DNA from: Lachnoclostridium sp. An14
GTDB taxonomy: Bacteria; Bacillota; Clostridia; Lachnospirales; Lachnospiraceae
Direction: 5' to 3'
DNA: 40,383 nucleotides
NCBI RefSeq assembly: GCF_002160755.1
Contig: NZ_NFLE01000037.1
Span: forward strand, 1 to 40,383
Shown piece by piece: positions 31,577-40,282 of the stretch; position 1 is the first letter of the stretch; the number at the start of each line of letters is the position of its first letter. The translations under genes and the position numbers were made by a program. The notes below the pieces were generated by a model. The model was not told the DNA's origin and made no database searches. It saw only the letters and a list, made by a program, of their open reading frames with translations.

Positions 31577-32995
31577 ATGATCGGAATACTATTAAAGGAC
31601 AATGAATTTGAGCAGGACATCAGAGAGCTTCTCATGGCGTTTTACCCGGGGGAGCGGTTTGCCCACCAGGAGACGGAGGGCGTGAAGTTTTACGTAAAGG
31701 GAGAACAGGAGCAGGGCGTCTACCGCCTGGAAGTTGACGGGGAGACCTGCCGGTTTGAGGTGCCGGAGGGAGAACGGCTGGAGACGAAAAACAGGATCAA
31801 ACAGAACCTCTACCGCCTGTTGGAGAAACAGACGGGGCAGAGCCTTCCCTGGGGCACCCTCACCGGCATCCGCCCCACGAAAATCCCCCTCACCAAGCTG
31901 GAGGAGGGCTGGGAGCCGGAGGACATCCGGGAGTTTATGAGAAAGACCTACTACGCCAGCGAGGAGAAAATCGCGCTCAGCGTGGAGGTGGCAGAGCGGG
32001 AGCGGGAGCTTTTGTCCCGGATTTCCTATGAGGACGGCTACAGCCTTTACGTGGGCATTCCCTTTTGCCCCACCACCTGCCTGTACTGTTCCTTCACCTC
32101 CTATCCCATCGGAAAGTGGGAGAAACGGATGGAGGAGTACCTGGGCGCCCTGTTTCAGGAGCTGGAGTACACCGCCGGCCGGATGAAGGGAAAGAAACTG
32201 GATACGGTGTATTTTGGGGGCGGCACCCCCACGTCCCTGTCAGCGGAGCATCTGGAGCAGGTGATCGGGAAGGTGGAGGAGCTTTTCGACCTCTCCGGCA
32301 TCCAGGAGTTTACGGTGGAGGCCGGCCGCCCGGACAGCATCACCGCGGAAAAGCTGGAGGTGTTAAAGCGCCACGGCATCACCCGCATTTCCATCAACCC
32401 CCAGACCATGAACCAGAAAACCCTGGACATCATCGGCAGGCGGCACACGGTGGAGATGGTAAAGGAAAAATTTGCCCTGGCCAGAGAGCTGGGCTTTGAC
32501 AACATCAATATGGATCTGATCATCGGCCTTCCGGGGGAGACCATGGAGGACGTGGAGCGCACCATGGAAGAAATCCGCGCCCTGTCCCCGGACAGCATCA
32601 CCGTCCACTCCCTGGCCCTTAAGCGGGCGGCCAGGCTGAACCTGGAGTGGGATCAGTACGCTCAGCTGGGTATGGTAAACACTCAGGAGATGATTGATTT
32701 GACAGCCCGCTACGCCAGAGAGATGGGCATGGAGCCCTACTACCTCTACCGCCAGAAAAACATGGCCGGAAACTTTGAGAACGTAGGCTACGCCCTTCCG
32801 GGAAAGGCCTGCATCTACAACATTCTGATTATGGAGGAAATGCAGACCATCGCCGCCTGCGGGGCCGGAACCACCACCAAGGTGGTATACCCGGCGGAGC
32901 ACCGCAGGGAGCGGGCGGAGAACGTAAAGGACGTGGAGCAGTATATCGGCCGCATTGACGAGATGATCGGAAGAAAGGATGCCCTCTTGCGGTAA
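31577..32995 (+). CDS. hemZ: HemZ-type radical SAM oxidoreductase (coproporphyrinogen dehydrogenase family)
   Basis: This 472-residue radical SAM protein binds a 4Fe-4S cluster through Cys164, Cys168 and Cys171 in FCPTTCLYCSF. The preceding YVGIPF and the following YFGGGTPTSLS, INPQTMNQKTLDIIGRRHT and NMDLIIGLPGE mark the HemN/HemZ group. An N-terminal domain of about 150 residues precedes the barrel, as in HemZ. HemZ is named from Bacillus, but in Clostridia without later heme genes its role may differ. It starts two bases after the MBL gene and ends at a convergent MerR gene. No heme-specific gene is next to it. Confidence 0.9.
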   Translation: MIGILLKDNEFEQDIRELLMAFYPGERFAHQETEGVKFYVKGEQEQGVYRLEVDGETCRFEVPEGERLETKNRIKQNLYRLLEKQTGQSLPWGTLTGIRPTKIPLTKLEEGWEPEDIREFMRKTYYASEEKIALSVEVAERERELLSRISYEDGYSLYVGIPFCPTTCLYCSFTSYPIGKWEKRMEEYLGALFQELEYTAGRMKGKKLDTVYFGGGTPTSLSAEHLEQVIGKVEELFDLSGIQEFTVEAGRPDSITAEKLEVLKRHGITRISINPQTMNQKTLDIIGRRHTVEMVKEKFALARELGFDNINMDLIIGLPGETMEDVERTMEEIRALSPDSITVHSLALKRAARLNLEWDQYAQLGMVNTQEMIDLTARYAREMGMEPYYLYRQKNMAGNFENVGYALPGKACIYNILIMEEMQTIAACGAGTTTKVVYPAEHRRERAENVKDVEQYIGRIDEMIGRKDALLR

Positions 32996-33083
32996 AAGCG
33001 GGGGCGGCGGGACGGATAGGATAAAAAATGCGACCATCCCGCCGGAGCTGTTTGAGCCATAGGGACGCGGTTTCCTACAATAA

Positions 33084-33141
33084 AAAAGAGCCTGGGATCT
33101 TCGGGACGCGGGAGCGCCCCGGCGGATCTTCAGGCTCTTTT
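33084..33141. terminator. Bidirectional terminator between hemZ and merR-type gene
   Basis: AAAAGAGCCTG (33084-33094) pairs with CAGGCTCTTTT (33131-33141). A T-run follows on both strands (TTTTGTTTT rightward, TTTTTTATTG leftward). A smaller stem CGGCGGGA/TCCCGCCG lies just upstream (33005-33012, 33037-33044). Confidence 0.88.
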
Positions 33142-33175
33142 GTTTTCGTCAGGCATATCGCTGAAAAACCGGCGG

Positions 33176-33685
33176 TCACGCCGTTCTCGCGTCCTCGCAG
33201 CTGTCTCCGCAGCCGTCCCGGCCTTCCTCCGGTTCCGGGAAATGCCCCTGGATTTTTAACTTGGCGGTGCGCAGGTTTTCCGGCAGCTCCTCCACCGGCA
33301 CGGAGTCCGGGGCGTCGCAGGTCCCGGCTTTCTTTGCCGTCTCGTAGTACCAGACCTTATAATCCAGCACCTCCAGCGTCTCCTTTAACTGTTCGATCTG
33401 GTCCAGCACCGCCTGGCGCTGGTTCTGCATCAGCTCCAGCCGTTTTCCGATGGTGGAGTCTCCTTCCAGGCACCAGCCCATAAAGGCCTTGATCCCTTTA
33501 ATGGGCAGCCCAGTCTGTTTTAAGCACTCGATGATGGAGAGCCGCTCCAGGTCAGAATCGTGAAACACGCGGTTTCCGCTGCCGGAGCGGGTCACAAACG
33601 GCAGCAGCCCTTCTTTTTCATAGTAGCGCAGAGTGGACGGCGCCACCCCCATCTTTTTCGCCATTTCCCCGATGGTATACGGCAT
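33176..33685 (-). CDS. MerR-family transcriptional regulator
   Basis: This 169-residue regulator has the MerR winged HTH at residues 1-70 (YTIGEMAKKMGVAPSTLRYY, then EKEGLLPFV and FHDSDLERLSIIECLKQTG) and a dimerising coiled coil at about 85-115. The tail, from GTCDAPDSVPVEELPE to GRDGCGDSCEDARTA, carries three Cys, two in a CGDSC arrangement, and could bind a metal or sense redox state. A GGAAAGGAGG site precedes the ATG. It is convergent with hemZ and divergent from hisS. No target gene is evident; autoregulation is possible. MerR with a DUF/transglutaminase or drug-binding domain is excluded by length. Confidence 0.9.
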   Translation of the reverse strand: MPYTIGEMAKKMGVAPSTLRYYEKEGLLPFVTRSGSGNRVFHDSDLERLSIIECLKQTGLPIKGIKAFMGWCLEGDSTIGKRLELMQNQRQAVLDQIEQLKETLEVLDYKVWYYETAKKAGTCDAPDSVPVEELPENLRTAKLKIQGHFPEPEEGRDGCGDSCEDARTA

Positions 33686-33808
33686 AATAAGCCTCCTTTC
33701 CGGCAGTCACATTTCTCCCTCCATTATAGCCGGGGCGCGGGCGGAAGTCAAATATCCCGCCGCCGCCCCGCCCAATCCCCTCTAAAAGGCCTAAAACAAA
33801 GAAAACAC

Positions 33809-33836
33809 TTGCAAAAATAGCCATTCAATGTAAAAT
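33809..33836 (+). promoter_or_regulatory. Promoter of hisS-aspS
   Basis: TTGCAA (33809-33814), a 16-base spacer and TAAAAT (33831-33836), about 70 bases before hisS. The leader is too short for a T-box, and none was seen. Confidence 0.7.
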
Positions 33837-33908
33837 AAAAGAGATCAAGAGCATACAAGCTGTTACCGTGATAGAAAAACGAGACTGAACAGAGATTGGA
33901 GAGAAATC

Positions 33909-35174
33909 ATGGCGTTGAAAAAGAAACCGGTCACTGGGATGAAGGACATCCTGCCTGCGGAAATGCAGATCCGTGACTACGTATTGAACCAGATCAAGGA
34001 AACCTATCGCAGCTTCGGCTTTTCCTCCATTGAGACTCCCTGCGTGGAGCACATCGAGAACCTGACCAGCAAGCAGGGCGGAGACAATGAAAAGCTGATC
34101 TTTAAGATCTTAAAAAGAGGGGAAAAATTAAAACTGGAGGAGGCGCAGACAGAGGCCGATTTAACGGACAGCGGTCTTCGCTACGACTTAACCCTCCCCC
34201 TGTCCCGCTACTATGCCAACAACGCGGCGAATCTGCCGTCCCCCTTCAAAGCCCTGCAGGTGGGCAGCGTGTGGCGGGCGGACCGCCCTCAAAAGGGAAG
34301 ATTCCGCCAGTTTGTGCAGTGCGACATTGACATCCTGGGGGATGCCACCAGCCTGGCGGAGATCGAGCTGATCGCGGCCACCACCACAGCCCTGGGAAAG
34401 ATCTGCCCGGACAAGAAGTTTTCCGTCCGCGTCAATGACAGGGAAATCTTAAAAGCCATGGCCGTGTACGCCGGATTCCCGGAGGATTCCACAGACCAGG
34501 TGTTCATCACCCTGGACAAGATGGACAAGATCGGCCTGGAAGGCGTGGAAAAAGAGCTGACAGAGTGCGGCTACGACGAGGCGGCCGTAAAGAAATACAG
34601 CGCCCTTTTGGCGGAGGTGGGAAATGACGCCGCCGCCGTGCGGTCCTTAGGCCAGCGCCTGGCGGGCATTCTTCCCGACGGCAGGGCGGAGAGCCTGGCG
34701 GGCATTATGGATACGGTGATGGAGGTGGCCACCGCCGATTTCGGACTGGTGTTTGATCCCACCCTGGTGCGCGGCATGGGCTACTACACCGGAACCATTT
34801 TCGAGGTGTCCATGGAGGGCTTTGGCGGCTCCGTGGCCGGCGGCGGCCGTTACGACAAGATGATCGGGAAATTCACAGGCATGGAGACTCCCGCCTGCGG
34901 CTTTTCCATCGGATTCGAGCGGATCGTTACCATTCTCATGGACTCCGGATTTACAGTGCCGGCAGCGGCGGCAAAGACGGCCTACCTCTTTGAGAAGGGC
35001 ATCGCCGGGGAACGCCTGGCTGAGGTGATGAGAGAGGCCACGAAGGAGCGCCAGGCCGGCGGCCAGGTGTTGGTGGCACAGATGAATAAGAATAAGAAAT
35101 TCCAGAAGGAGCAGCTCCAGAAGGAGGGCTACACGGAATTCAGAGAATTTTACAGGGACGCGCTGAAACGGTAA
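33909..35174 (+). CDS. hisS: Histidyl-tRNA synthetase
   Basis: This 421-residue class II synthetase charges tRNA-His. Motif 1 lies near FGFSSIETPCVEHIENL; motif 2 is the stretch around VWRADRPQKGRFRQFVQCDI; the histidine-binding runs are LVRGMGYYTGTIFE and GGGRYDKMIGKF; motif 3 is CGFSIGFERI. The C-terminal anticodon-binding domain spans about 330-421. Length is normal. It is followed 21 bases later by aspS, the usual pairing in Firmicutes. GGAGAG precedes the ATG. RYDLTLPLSRYYANN is a further hallmark. Confidence 0.97.
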   Translation: MALKKKPVTGMKDILPAEMQIRDYVLNQIKETYRSFGFSSIETPCVEHIENLTSKQGGDNEKLIFKILKRGEKLKLEEAQTEADLTDSGLRYDLTLPLSRYYANNAANLPSPFKALQVGSVWRADRPQKGRFRQFVQCDIDILGDATSLAEIELIAATTTALGKICPDKKFSVRVNDREILKAMAVYAGFPEDSTDQVFITLDKMDKIGLEGVEKELTECGYDEAAVKKYSALLAEVGNDAAAVRSLGQRLAGILPDGRAESLAGIMDTVMEVATADFGLVFDPTLVRGMGYYTGTIFEVSMEGFGGSVAGGGRYDKMIGKFTGMETPACGFSIGFERIVTILMDSGFTVPAAAAKTAYLFEKGIAGERLAEVMREATKERQAGGQVLVAQMNKNKKFQKEQLQKEGYTEFREFYRDALKR

Positions 35175-35195
35175 GCGGCCGGGAAGGAGAACAAA

Positions 35196-36995
35196 ATGGC
35201 AGAGTCAATGAAGGGTCTGAAACGGACCCATAGATGTGCGGAGCTTAGCACGGCCAATGTAGGTGAAAATGTCACCGTCATGGGCTGGGTGCAGAAACAG
35301 AGAAACAAGGGCGGTATTATTTTCGTGGATTTAAGAGACCGTACCGGCATCCTCCAGATCATTTTCGAGGAGGCGGACTGCGGCAGCGAGTATTTCGCCA
35401 AAGCTATGAAACTGAGAAGTGAGTTTGTGGTGGCGGTGGAGGGCCGCGTGGAGGCCCGCTCCGGCGCGGTAAACGAGAACCTGGCCACGGGAGCCATCGA
35501 GGTGCGGGCAAAGTCCCTGCGCATCCTCTCTGAGTCTGAGACTCCGCCGTTCCCCATCGAGGAGAACAGCAAGACCAAGGAGGAGCTGCGGTTAAAATAC
35601 CGGTTCCTGGATCTGAGACGTCCGGACCTTCAGAGAAATATGATGGTGAGAAGCCAGGTGGCCACCCTCACCAGATCCTTCCTGGCAGACGAGGGCTTTT
35701 TCGAGATCGAGACCCCCACGTTAATCAAGAGCACTCCGGAGGGAGCGAGAGACTACCTGGTGCCCAGCCGTGTGCACCCCGGTTCCTTCTACGCCCTGCC
35801 TCAGTCTCCCCAGCTCTTTAAGCAGCTGCTCATGTGCTCTGGCTATGACCGCTACTTCCAGCTGGCCCGCTGCTACCGGGACGAGGATTTGAGAGCGGAC
35901 CGCCAGCCGGAGTTTACCCAGATCGACATGGAGCTTTCCTTCGTGGACGTGGACGACGTGCTGGACGTAAACGAGAGACTGCTGCAGAAACTGTTTAAGG
36001 AGATCTGCGGCTTTGACCTGGCCCTTCCCATCCAGCGCATGACCTGGAAGGAGGCCATGGACCGTTTTGGCTCCGATAAGCCGGACCTGCGTTTCGGCAT
36101 GGAGCTCTGCGACGTGTCCGACGTGGTGCGGAATACGGAGTTTGCCGTATTTAAGGGCGCCCTGGAAAACGGCGGCTCCGTCCGCGGCATCAACGCCGAG
36201 GGACAGGGCCATATGCCCAGAAAGAAAATCGACGCCCTGGTGGAGTTTGCCAAGGGCTACGGCGCGAAGGGACTGGCTTACCTCTCCATCCAGGAGGACG
36301 GCAGCTACAAATCTTCCTTTGCCAAATTTATGACCGAGGAGGAGCTGAAGGCTCTGGTAGACGCCATGGGCGGAAAGCCGGGCGATCTGCTCTTATTCGC
36401 CGCGGATAAAAATAAAGTGGTGTACGACGTGCTGGGCGCCCTGCGCCTGGAGCTGGCAAGACAGCTGGATCTGTTAAAGAAGGACGATTTCCGTTTCCTG
36501 TGGGTGACGGAGTTCCCGCTTTTAGAGTATTCCGAGGAGGAGAACCGCTACGTGGCCATGCACCATCCCTTCACCATGCCCATGGAGGAGGATCTGGACC
36601 TTCTGGACACCGATCCCGGCGCGGTCCGGGCAAAAGCCTACGACATCGTGTTAAACGGCACTGAGCTGGGCGGCGGCTCTGTCCGGATTCACCAGGCGGA
36701 CATCCAGGAAAAGATGTTTGAGGTGCTGGGATTCTCCAAGGAGAGAGCTCAGGAGCAGTTCGGTTTCCTGTTGGAGGCCTTCAAATACGGCGTTCCGCCT
36801 CACGCTGGCCTGGCCTACGGCCTGGACCGTGTGGTTATGCTCATGGTGGGCGCGGACAGCATCCGCGACGTGATTGCTTTCCCGAAGGTGAAGGACGCTT
36901 CCTGCCTGATGACCGAGGCTCCGGCTCCGGTGGACAAAAAGCAGCTGGAGGAGCTGGGAATCGAGGTTCTTCCGGAGGAGGAGAAGGCAGAGTAA
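35196..36995 (+). CDS. aspS: Aspartyl-tRNA synthetase
   Basis: This 599-residue bacterial-type AspRS has an N-terminal OB-fold anticodon domain (about 8-110; VTVMGWVQKQRNKGGIIFVD), the class II core (RYFQLARCYRDEDLRADRQP then EFTQIDMELSF; motif 2), a GAD insertion domain (about 290-420) and motif 3 (GLAYGLDRVVMLMVGADSIR). GARDYLVPSRVHPGSFYALP is highly conserved. The stop codon abuts the ATG of the GNAT gene, so the two are coupled. Whether it also serves tRNA-Asn (non-discriminating) cannot be told from this window. Confidence 0.97.
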   Translation: MAESMKGLKRTHRCAELSTANVGENVTVMGWVQKQRNKGGIIFVDLRDRTGILQIIFEEADCGSEYFAKAMKLRSEFVVAVEGRVEARSGAVNENLATGAIEVRAKSLRILSESETPPFPIEENSKTKEELRLKYRFLDLRRPDLQRNMMVRSQVATLTRSFLADEGFFEIETPTLIKSTPEGARDYLVPSRVHPGSFYALPQSPQLFKQLLMCSGYDRYFQLARCYRDEDLRADRQPEFTQIDMELSFVDVDDVLDVNERLLQKLFKEICGFDLALPIQRMTWKEAMDRFGSDKPDLRFGMELCDVSDVVRNTEFAVFKGALENGGSVRGINAEGQGHMPRKKIDALVEFAKGYGAKGLAYLSIQEDGSYKSSFAKFMTEEELKALVDAMGGKPGDLLLFAADKNKVVYDVLGALRLELARQLDLLKKDDFRFLWVTEFPLLEYSEEENRYVAMHHPFTMPMEEDLDLLDTDPGAVRAKAYDIVLNGTELGGGSVRIHQADIQEKMFEVLGFSKERAQEQFGFLLEAFKYGVPPHAGLAYGLDRVVMLMVGADSIRDVIAFPKVKDASCLMTEAPAPVDKKQLEELGIEVLPEEEKAE

Positions 36996-37532
36996 ATGTT
37001 GTTGCAGGATCCTGTCAGCCGTTTTTCGGAACTTTACGGAATTTATGAGCGTTCTTTTCCGGAGGTGGAGAAAAGGACGGAGGCCGGGCAGCGGGCCGTC
37101 TGGGAAAACCCCAGGGTCCGCGTCCGGATCATGGAGAGAGACGGCCGGATTGCCGCCTTTCTCAGCTGCTGGAAATTGGAAAACTGCCTGTTTGTGGAGC
37201 ACCTGGCCACAGATCCGGAGTGCCGCGGCGGCGGCCTGGGACGGCTGCTGATGGAGGAGTGCATCCTGGAGGCAAACGAGGCGGGGATTCCCGTGGTGCT
37301 GGAGATTGAGCCGGTGACGGAGGAGCGCCCGGACACGGTGCGCCGTGCCGCCTTTTATGAACGCCTGGGGTTTTGCGTCAATCATTTCCCCTACGAGCAG
37401 CCGCCCCTTCAGGAGGGGGCGCCGGTGATCCCCCTCTCCGTCATGACCTACGGGCGTCCCATGGACGAAGGGGAATTCCAGCCATATAAAAAAGAAATTT
37501 ACCGGGAAGTATACGGCAGGGAGGCTTTTTAG
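36996..37532 (+). CDS. GNAT-family N-acetyltransferase
   Basis: The 178-residue protein of the GNAT fold has its acetyl-CoA loop in ATDPECRGGGLGRLLMEECI (the R/QxxGxG/A pattern as RGGGLG) and ends with RRAAFYERLGFCVN, typical of the family's C-terminal part. The ATG directly follows the aspS stop. There is no separate ribosome site beyond GGAGGAGG in the aspS tail, which lies about 15-20 bases upstream. The stop lies in the loop of a terminator hairpin. Substrate unknown. Confidence 0.9.
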   Translation: MLLQDPVSRFSELYGIYERSFPEVEKRTEAGQRAVWENPRVRVRIMERDGRIAAFLSCWKLENCLFVEHLATDPECRGGGLGRLLMEECILEANEAGIPVVLEIEPVTEERPDTVRRAAFYERLGFCVNHFPYEQPPLQEGAPVIPLSVMTYGRPMDEGEFQPYKKEIYREVYGREAF

Positions 37533-37549
37533 CCTCCCTGTTTCCGTAT
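37511..37549 (+). terminator. Terminator overlapping the GNAT stop codon
   Basis: CAGGGAGGCT (37517-37526) pairs with AGCCTCCCTG (37531-37540) around a TTTT loop that carries part of the TAG stop. ATACGG/CCGTAT (37511-37516, 37544-37549) extends it. TTT follows the inner stem. Confidence 0.8.
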
Positions 37550-37569
37550 GTGAAATTACTGTGAAAACG

Positions 37570-37598
37570 TGGAAATCGGGCAAAATATCTGCTAAAAT
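37570..37598 (+). promoter_or_regulatory. Possible promoter of the two-component operon
   Basis: TGGAAA (37570-37575), a 17-base spacer and TAAAAT (37593-37598). The start would lie near 37605, giving a leader of about 150 bases with repeat copy B inside. Compare the same layout at 2074-2102. Confidence 0.45.
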
Positions 37599-37626
37599 CC
37601 TTTGTATGATACCGGGGATCAGGGTG

Positions 37627-37713
37627 CCGCAAGGAGGCGCATTCCGCGCAAAGGAAAAAGGCTGTTTACGCAGCCGTGCCCCGGCGCGAGTGTGCGCCAA
37701 GCGCACACTTTTT
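37627..37713 (+). repeat. Structured dispersed repeat, copy B
   Basis: This is the second copy of the 2338 element: 63 of 71 core positions identical. Substitutions keep the pairing: CGTGC/GCGCG uses a G-U pair where copy A has CGCGC/GCGCG, and GGCTG/CAGCC is kept with a different loop. The final stem AGTGTGCGC/GCGCACACT (37689-37697, 37701-37709) is followed by TTTTT, a good terminator shape. It lies between the promoter and the response-regulator ribosome site, so it is placed to act as an attenuator. Confidence 0.78.
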
Positions 37714-37755
37714 ACCCAACATCCTTTCAGACGAAAAGAAACAGGAGGCCGGAAT

Positions 37756-38433
37756 ATGGAACAGATAAAGGTATTAGTAGTGGACGATGAGGCCAGGATG
37801 AGGAAACTGGTAAAGGATTTCCTGTCCGTAAAAGGCTTTACCGTGTTGGAGGCGGGAGACGGGGAGGAGGCGGTGGACCTCTTTTTTGAACAGAAGGACA
37901 TTGCCCTGATCCTGCTGGACGTGATGATGCCGAAGATGGACGGCTGGGAGGTGGTGAAGACCATCCGCAAATACTCTCAGGTGCCCATCATCATGCTCAC
38001 CGCCAGAGGAGAGGAGCGGGACGAGCTCCAGGGCTTTAACCTGGGGGTGGACGAATACATTTCCAAGCCCTTCAGCCCCAAGATCCTGGTGGCCCGGGTG
38101 GAGGCCATTCTGCGGCGCACCAACGCCGGAGCCTCGGATATGACGGAGGTGGGCGGCATTGTGGTGGACAAAATGGCCCACCAGGTGACCATCGACGGAA
38201 AGCCGGTGGATTTAAGCTACAAGGAGTTTGAGCTTTTAAGCTATTTTATTGACAACCAGGGCATCGCCCTTTCCCGGGAGAAGATTTTAAACAACGTGTG
38301 GAACTACGACTACTTCGGCGACGCCAGAACCATCGACACCCACGTGAAAAAGCTGCGGAGCAAGCTGGGAGAGAAGGGCGAATATATCAAGACCATCTGG
38401 GGCATGGGCTATAAATTTGAGGTAGGAGAATGA
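37756..38433 (+). CDS. OmpR-family response regulator
   Basis: This 225-residue two-component regulator has a receiver domain (about 1-120; acidic DDE at 10-12, phospho-Asp55 in LILLDVMMPKMDG, the Thr of MLTAR and the Lys of SKPFSP) and an OmpR/PhoB winged helix (about 130-225; DLSYKEFELLSYFI, then RTIDTHVKKLRSKLG and KTIWGMGYKFE). AGGAGG seven bases ahead selects ATG 37756; the longer ORF from 37561 runs through the repeat. It overlaps the kinase start by four bases. Stimulus and targets are unknown. Confidence 0.95.
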   Translation: MEQIKVLVVDDEARMRKLVKDFLSVKGFTVLEAGDGEEAVDLFFEQKDIALILLDVMMPKMDGWEVVKTIRKYSQVPIIMLTARGEERDELQGFNLGVDEYISKPFSPKILVARVEAILRRTNAGASDMTEVGGIVVDKMAHQVTIDGKPVDLSYKEFELLSYFIDNQGIALSREKILNNVWNYDYFGDARTIDTHVKKLRSKLGEKGEYIKTIWGMGYKFEVGE

Positions 38434-39965
38434 GACATTCGATTCGCGCCAGGTTTACCGTAACCTTTATCGCCCTGATCACCCTGATCCTGCTGGCGAT
38501 CTGGGCGGTCAATACCTGGCTGCTGGGAGATTATTACGTAAGTGACAAGATGGACACCCTGGAGGCCGGCTACCGGGCCATCGACCGGATGCTCCAGGAG
38601 GAGCCGCTGTCGGAGATGGAGCCTTATTCCGAAGGCAGCGACGCCGACGAGCTGTCCCGGCTGCTGCGGGATCTGGGAGAAAAGTACAACACCACCATTG
38701 TGCTGGTGGACAGCGTCACCGGAAAAGCGGTGGTTTCCTCCGCCAGAGATAAAAACTACCTGACCAACAAGGTGCGAAACTACGTGTTCGGCCAGTACCG
38801 GGAAAAGCCGCAGCTGATGCGGGAGCATGAAAACTACATTATCCAGCGCACCTACAATTCCGTTGAGCGGACGGCGGATCTGGAGGCGTGGGGGTTCTTT
38901 TCGGACAACACGACCCTGTTTATTATGTCCACTCCCCTGTCCAGTATCTGGGAGAGCGTGGACATCTCCAACCAGTTCCTGGCTCTGGTGGGCAGCGCCG
39001 CCCTGGTGCTGGGCTGTGTGGTCGTCTACCTGATCAGCCGGGAAATCACCCACCCCATCATGGAGCTGGCCAGACAGTCCCAGGAGATGACGAACCTAAA
39101 CTTCGACCTGAAGTATACGGGAAAGCAGAAGGATGAAATCGGCATCCTGGGGGCCAATATGAATGCCCTCTCCGACAAGCTCCAGGAGACCATCACAGAG
39201 CTCCAGGAGGCCAACGAACAGCTCCAGAAGGACATCAACGAGAAGATCCAGATCGACGAGATGAGAAAGGAATTTATCGCCAACGTCTCCCACGAGCTGA
39301 AAACGCCCATTGCCCTCATCCAGGGCTACGCGGAAGGGCTGACGGAGGGGATGTGCGAGGACGAGGAGAGCCGCAACTACTACTGCGGCGTTATCATGGA
39401 CGAGGCAGTGAAAATGAACCGCATGGTGCGCCAGCTGTTAAACCTGACGGCTCTGGAGTTTGGCAACGACACCCCTGTCATGGAGACCTTCGATCTAATA
39501 GCAGTGATCCAGGGGATTCTTTCCTCGTCCAGCATCCTGATTCAGCAGAAAGAGGCCGCCATCATCTTCGAGCGGAAAGCCCCTCTTTTCGTGTGCGCCG
39601 ACGAATTCAAGATTGAGGAGGTCATCACCAACTATTTAAACAACGCCCTCAACCATCTGGACGGCCGGCGGGAGATCCGCATCACGGTCCAGGAGGAGGA
39701 CGGGCGGGCCAAGATCCTGGTCTACAATACAGGAACCCCCATCCCGGAGGAAGACCTCTCCAAGCTGTGGACGAAATTCTATAAGGTAGATAAAGCCCGT
39801 ACCAGGGCGTACGGAGGCAGCGGCATCGGCCTTTCCATCGTAAAGGCCATCATGGATTCCCATCACCAGGAGTGCGGCGTGAGAAACGCTGACGAGGGAG
39901 TGGAATTCTGGTTCACGGTCGCCCTGGCCCATCCGCCTCAGGAGGAAGAAACACCGTCTGCATAG
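38430..39965 (+). CDS. Sensor histidine kinase
   Basis: This 511-residue membrane kinase pairs with the regulator it overlaps (ATGA). TM1 is about 9-32, an extracytoplasmic sensor domain of about 145 residues follows, and TM2 is about 180-202 (LALVGSAALVLGCVVVYLIS). HAMP (about 203-255) ends in a coiled coil rich in Gln/Glu. The HisKA phospho-His288 is in NVSHELKTPIALIQG. The HATPase spans about 385-500 (NNALNH as the N-box and GGSGIGLSIVKAIM as the G2 box). The sensor domain has no motif I know. Layout resembles cell-envelope sensors of Clostridia. The C-terminus is followed by a terminator. Confidence 0.95.
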   Translation: MRHSIRARFTVTFIALITLILLAIWAVNTWLLGDYYVSDKMDTLEAGYRAIDRMLQEEPLSEMEPYSEGSDADELSRLLRDLGEKYNTTIVLVDSVTGKAVVSSARDKNYLTNKVRNYVFGQYREKPQLMREHENYIIQRTYNSVERTADLEAWGFFSDNTTLFIMSTPLSSIWESVDISNQFLALVGSAALVLGCVVVYLISREITHPIMELARQSQEMTNLNFDLKYTGKQKDEIGILGANMNALSDKLQETITELQEANEQLQKDINEKIQIDEMRKEFIANVSHELKTPIALIQGYAEGLTEGMCEDEESRNYYCGVIMDEAVKMNRMVRQLLNLTALEFGNDTPVMETFDLIAVIQGILSSSSILIQQKEAAIIFERKAPLFVCADEFKIEEVITNYLNNALNHLDGRREIRITVQEEDGRAKILVYNTGTPIPEEDLSKLWTKFYKVDKARTRAYGGSGIGLSIVKAIMDSHHQECGVRNADEGVEFWFTVALAHPPQEEETPSA

Positions 39966-39981
39966 CATAATAGAACGAATG

Positions 39982-40010
39982 AGCCAGCGGCTACGCTGGC
40001 TTATTTCTTT
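39982..40010 (+). terminator. Terminator after the sensor kinase
   Basis: AGCCAGCG (39982-39989) pairs with CGCTGGCT (39994-40001), GCTA loop, then TATTTCTTT. It starts the 418-base gene-free end of the window (39966-40383); the rest of that gap is filled by three tandem promoters. Confidence 0.85.
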
Positions 40011-40080
40011 GCCATTCGAGGGACGGAAAAAGGGCAGAAAGAAAAGCAGAAAGAAAAATAGAAAAAAATGAAAAAAGTTG

Positions 40081-40109
40081 TTGACATTTCGTGGACGGTC
40101 TGATATTAT
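40081..40109 (+). promoter_or_regulatory. Tandem stable-RNA promoter P1
   Basis: Consensus TTGACA (40081-40086), a 17-base spacer and TATTAT (40104-40109); a TATAAT also starts three bases later. An A-rich stretch precedes it (AAAAAAGTTG), an UP-like element. Confidence 0.8.
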
Positions 40110-40184
40110 AATTTTCGCCCGTTGGAAAGCGGGTAAGAAAAATGAAGAAATTTGAAAGATTTCTTCAAAAAATAAAAAAAGCTG

Positions 40185-40213
40185 TTGACAAAGCAAACGA
40201 GTTATGATAAAAT
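40185..40213 (+). promoter_or_regulatory. Tandem stable-RNA promoter P2
   Basis: TTGACA (40185-40190), 17 bases, TAAAAT (40208-40213), preceded by AAAAAATAAAAAAAG. A GAAGAAAT/ATTTCTTC stem lies upstream at 40144-40166, between P1 and P2. Confidence 0.85.
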
Positions 40214-40282
40214 CAATAACCGCTGCGAAAAATGACAGCGACGAGGAGTGAAAAACTTCCTCAAAAAAAATAAAAAAAGTTG

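Noticed and set aside
33837-33908. T-box leader before hisS
   Set aside because: The transcript leader is about 70 bases with no T-box sequence or specifier stem, far too short.
36651-37970. Long minus-strand ORF (439 codons) opposite aspS, the GNAT gene and the response regulator
   Set aside because: It is antisense to three well-supported genes, crosses the repeat and a terminator, and has no family resemblance.
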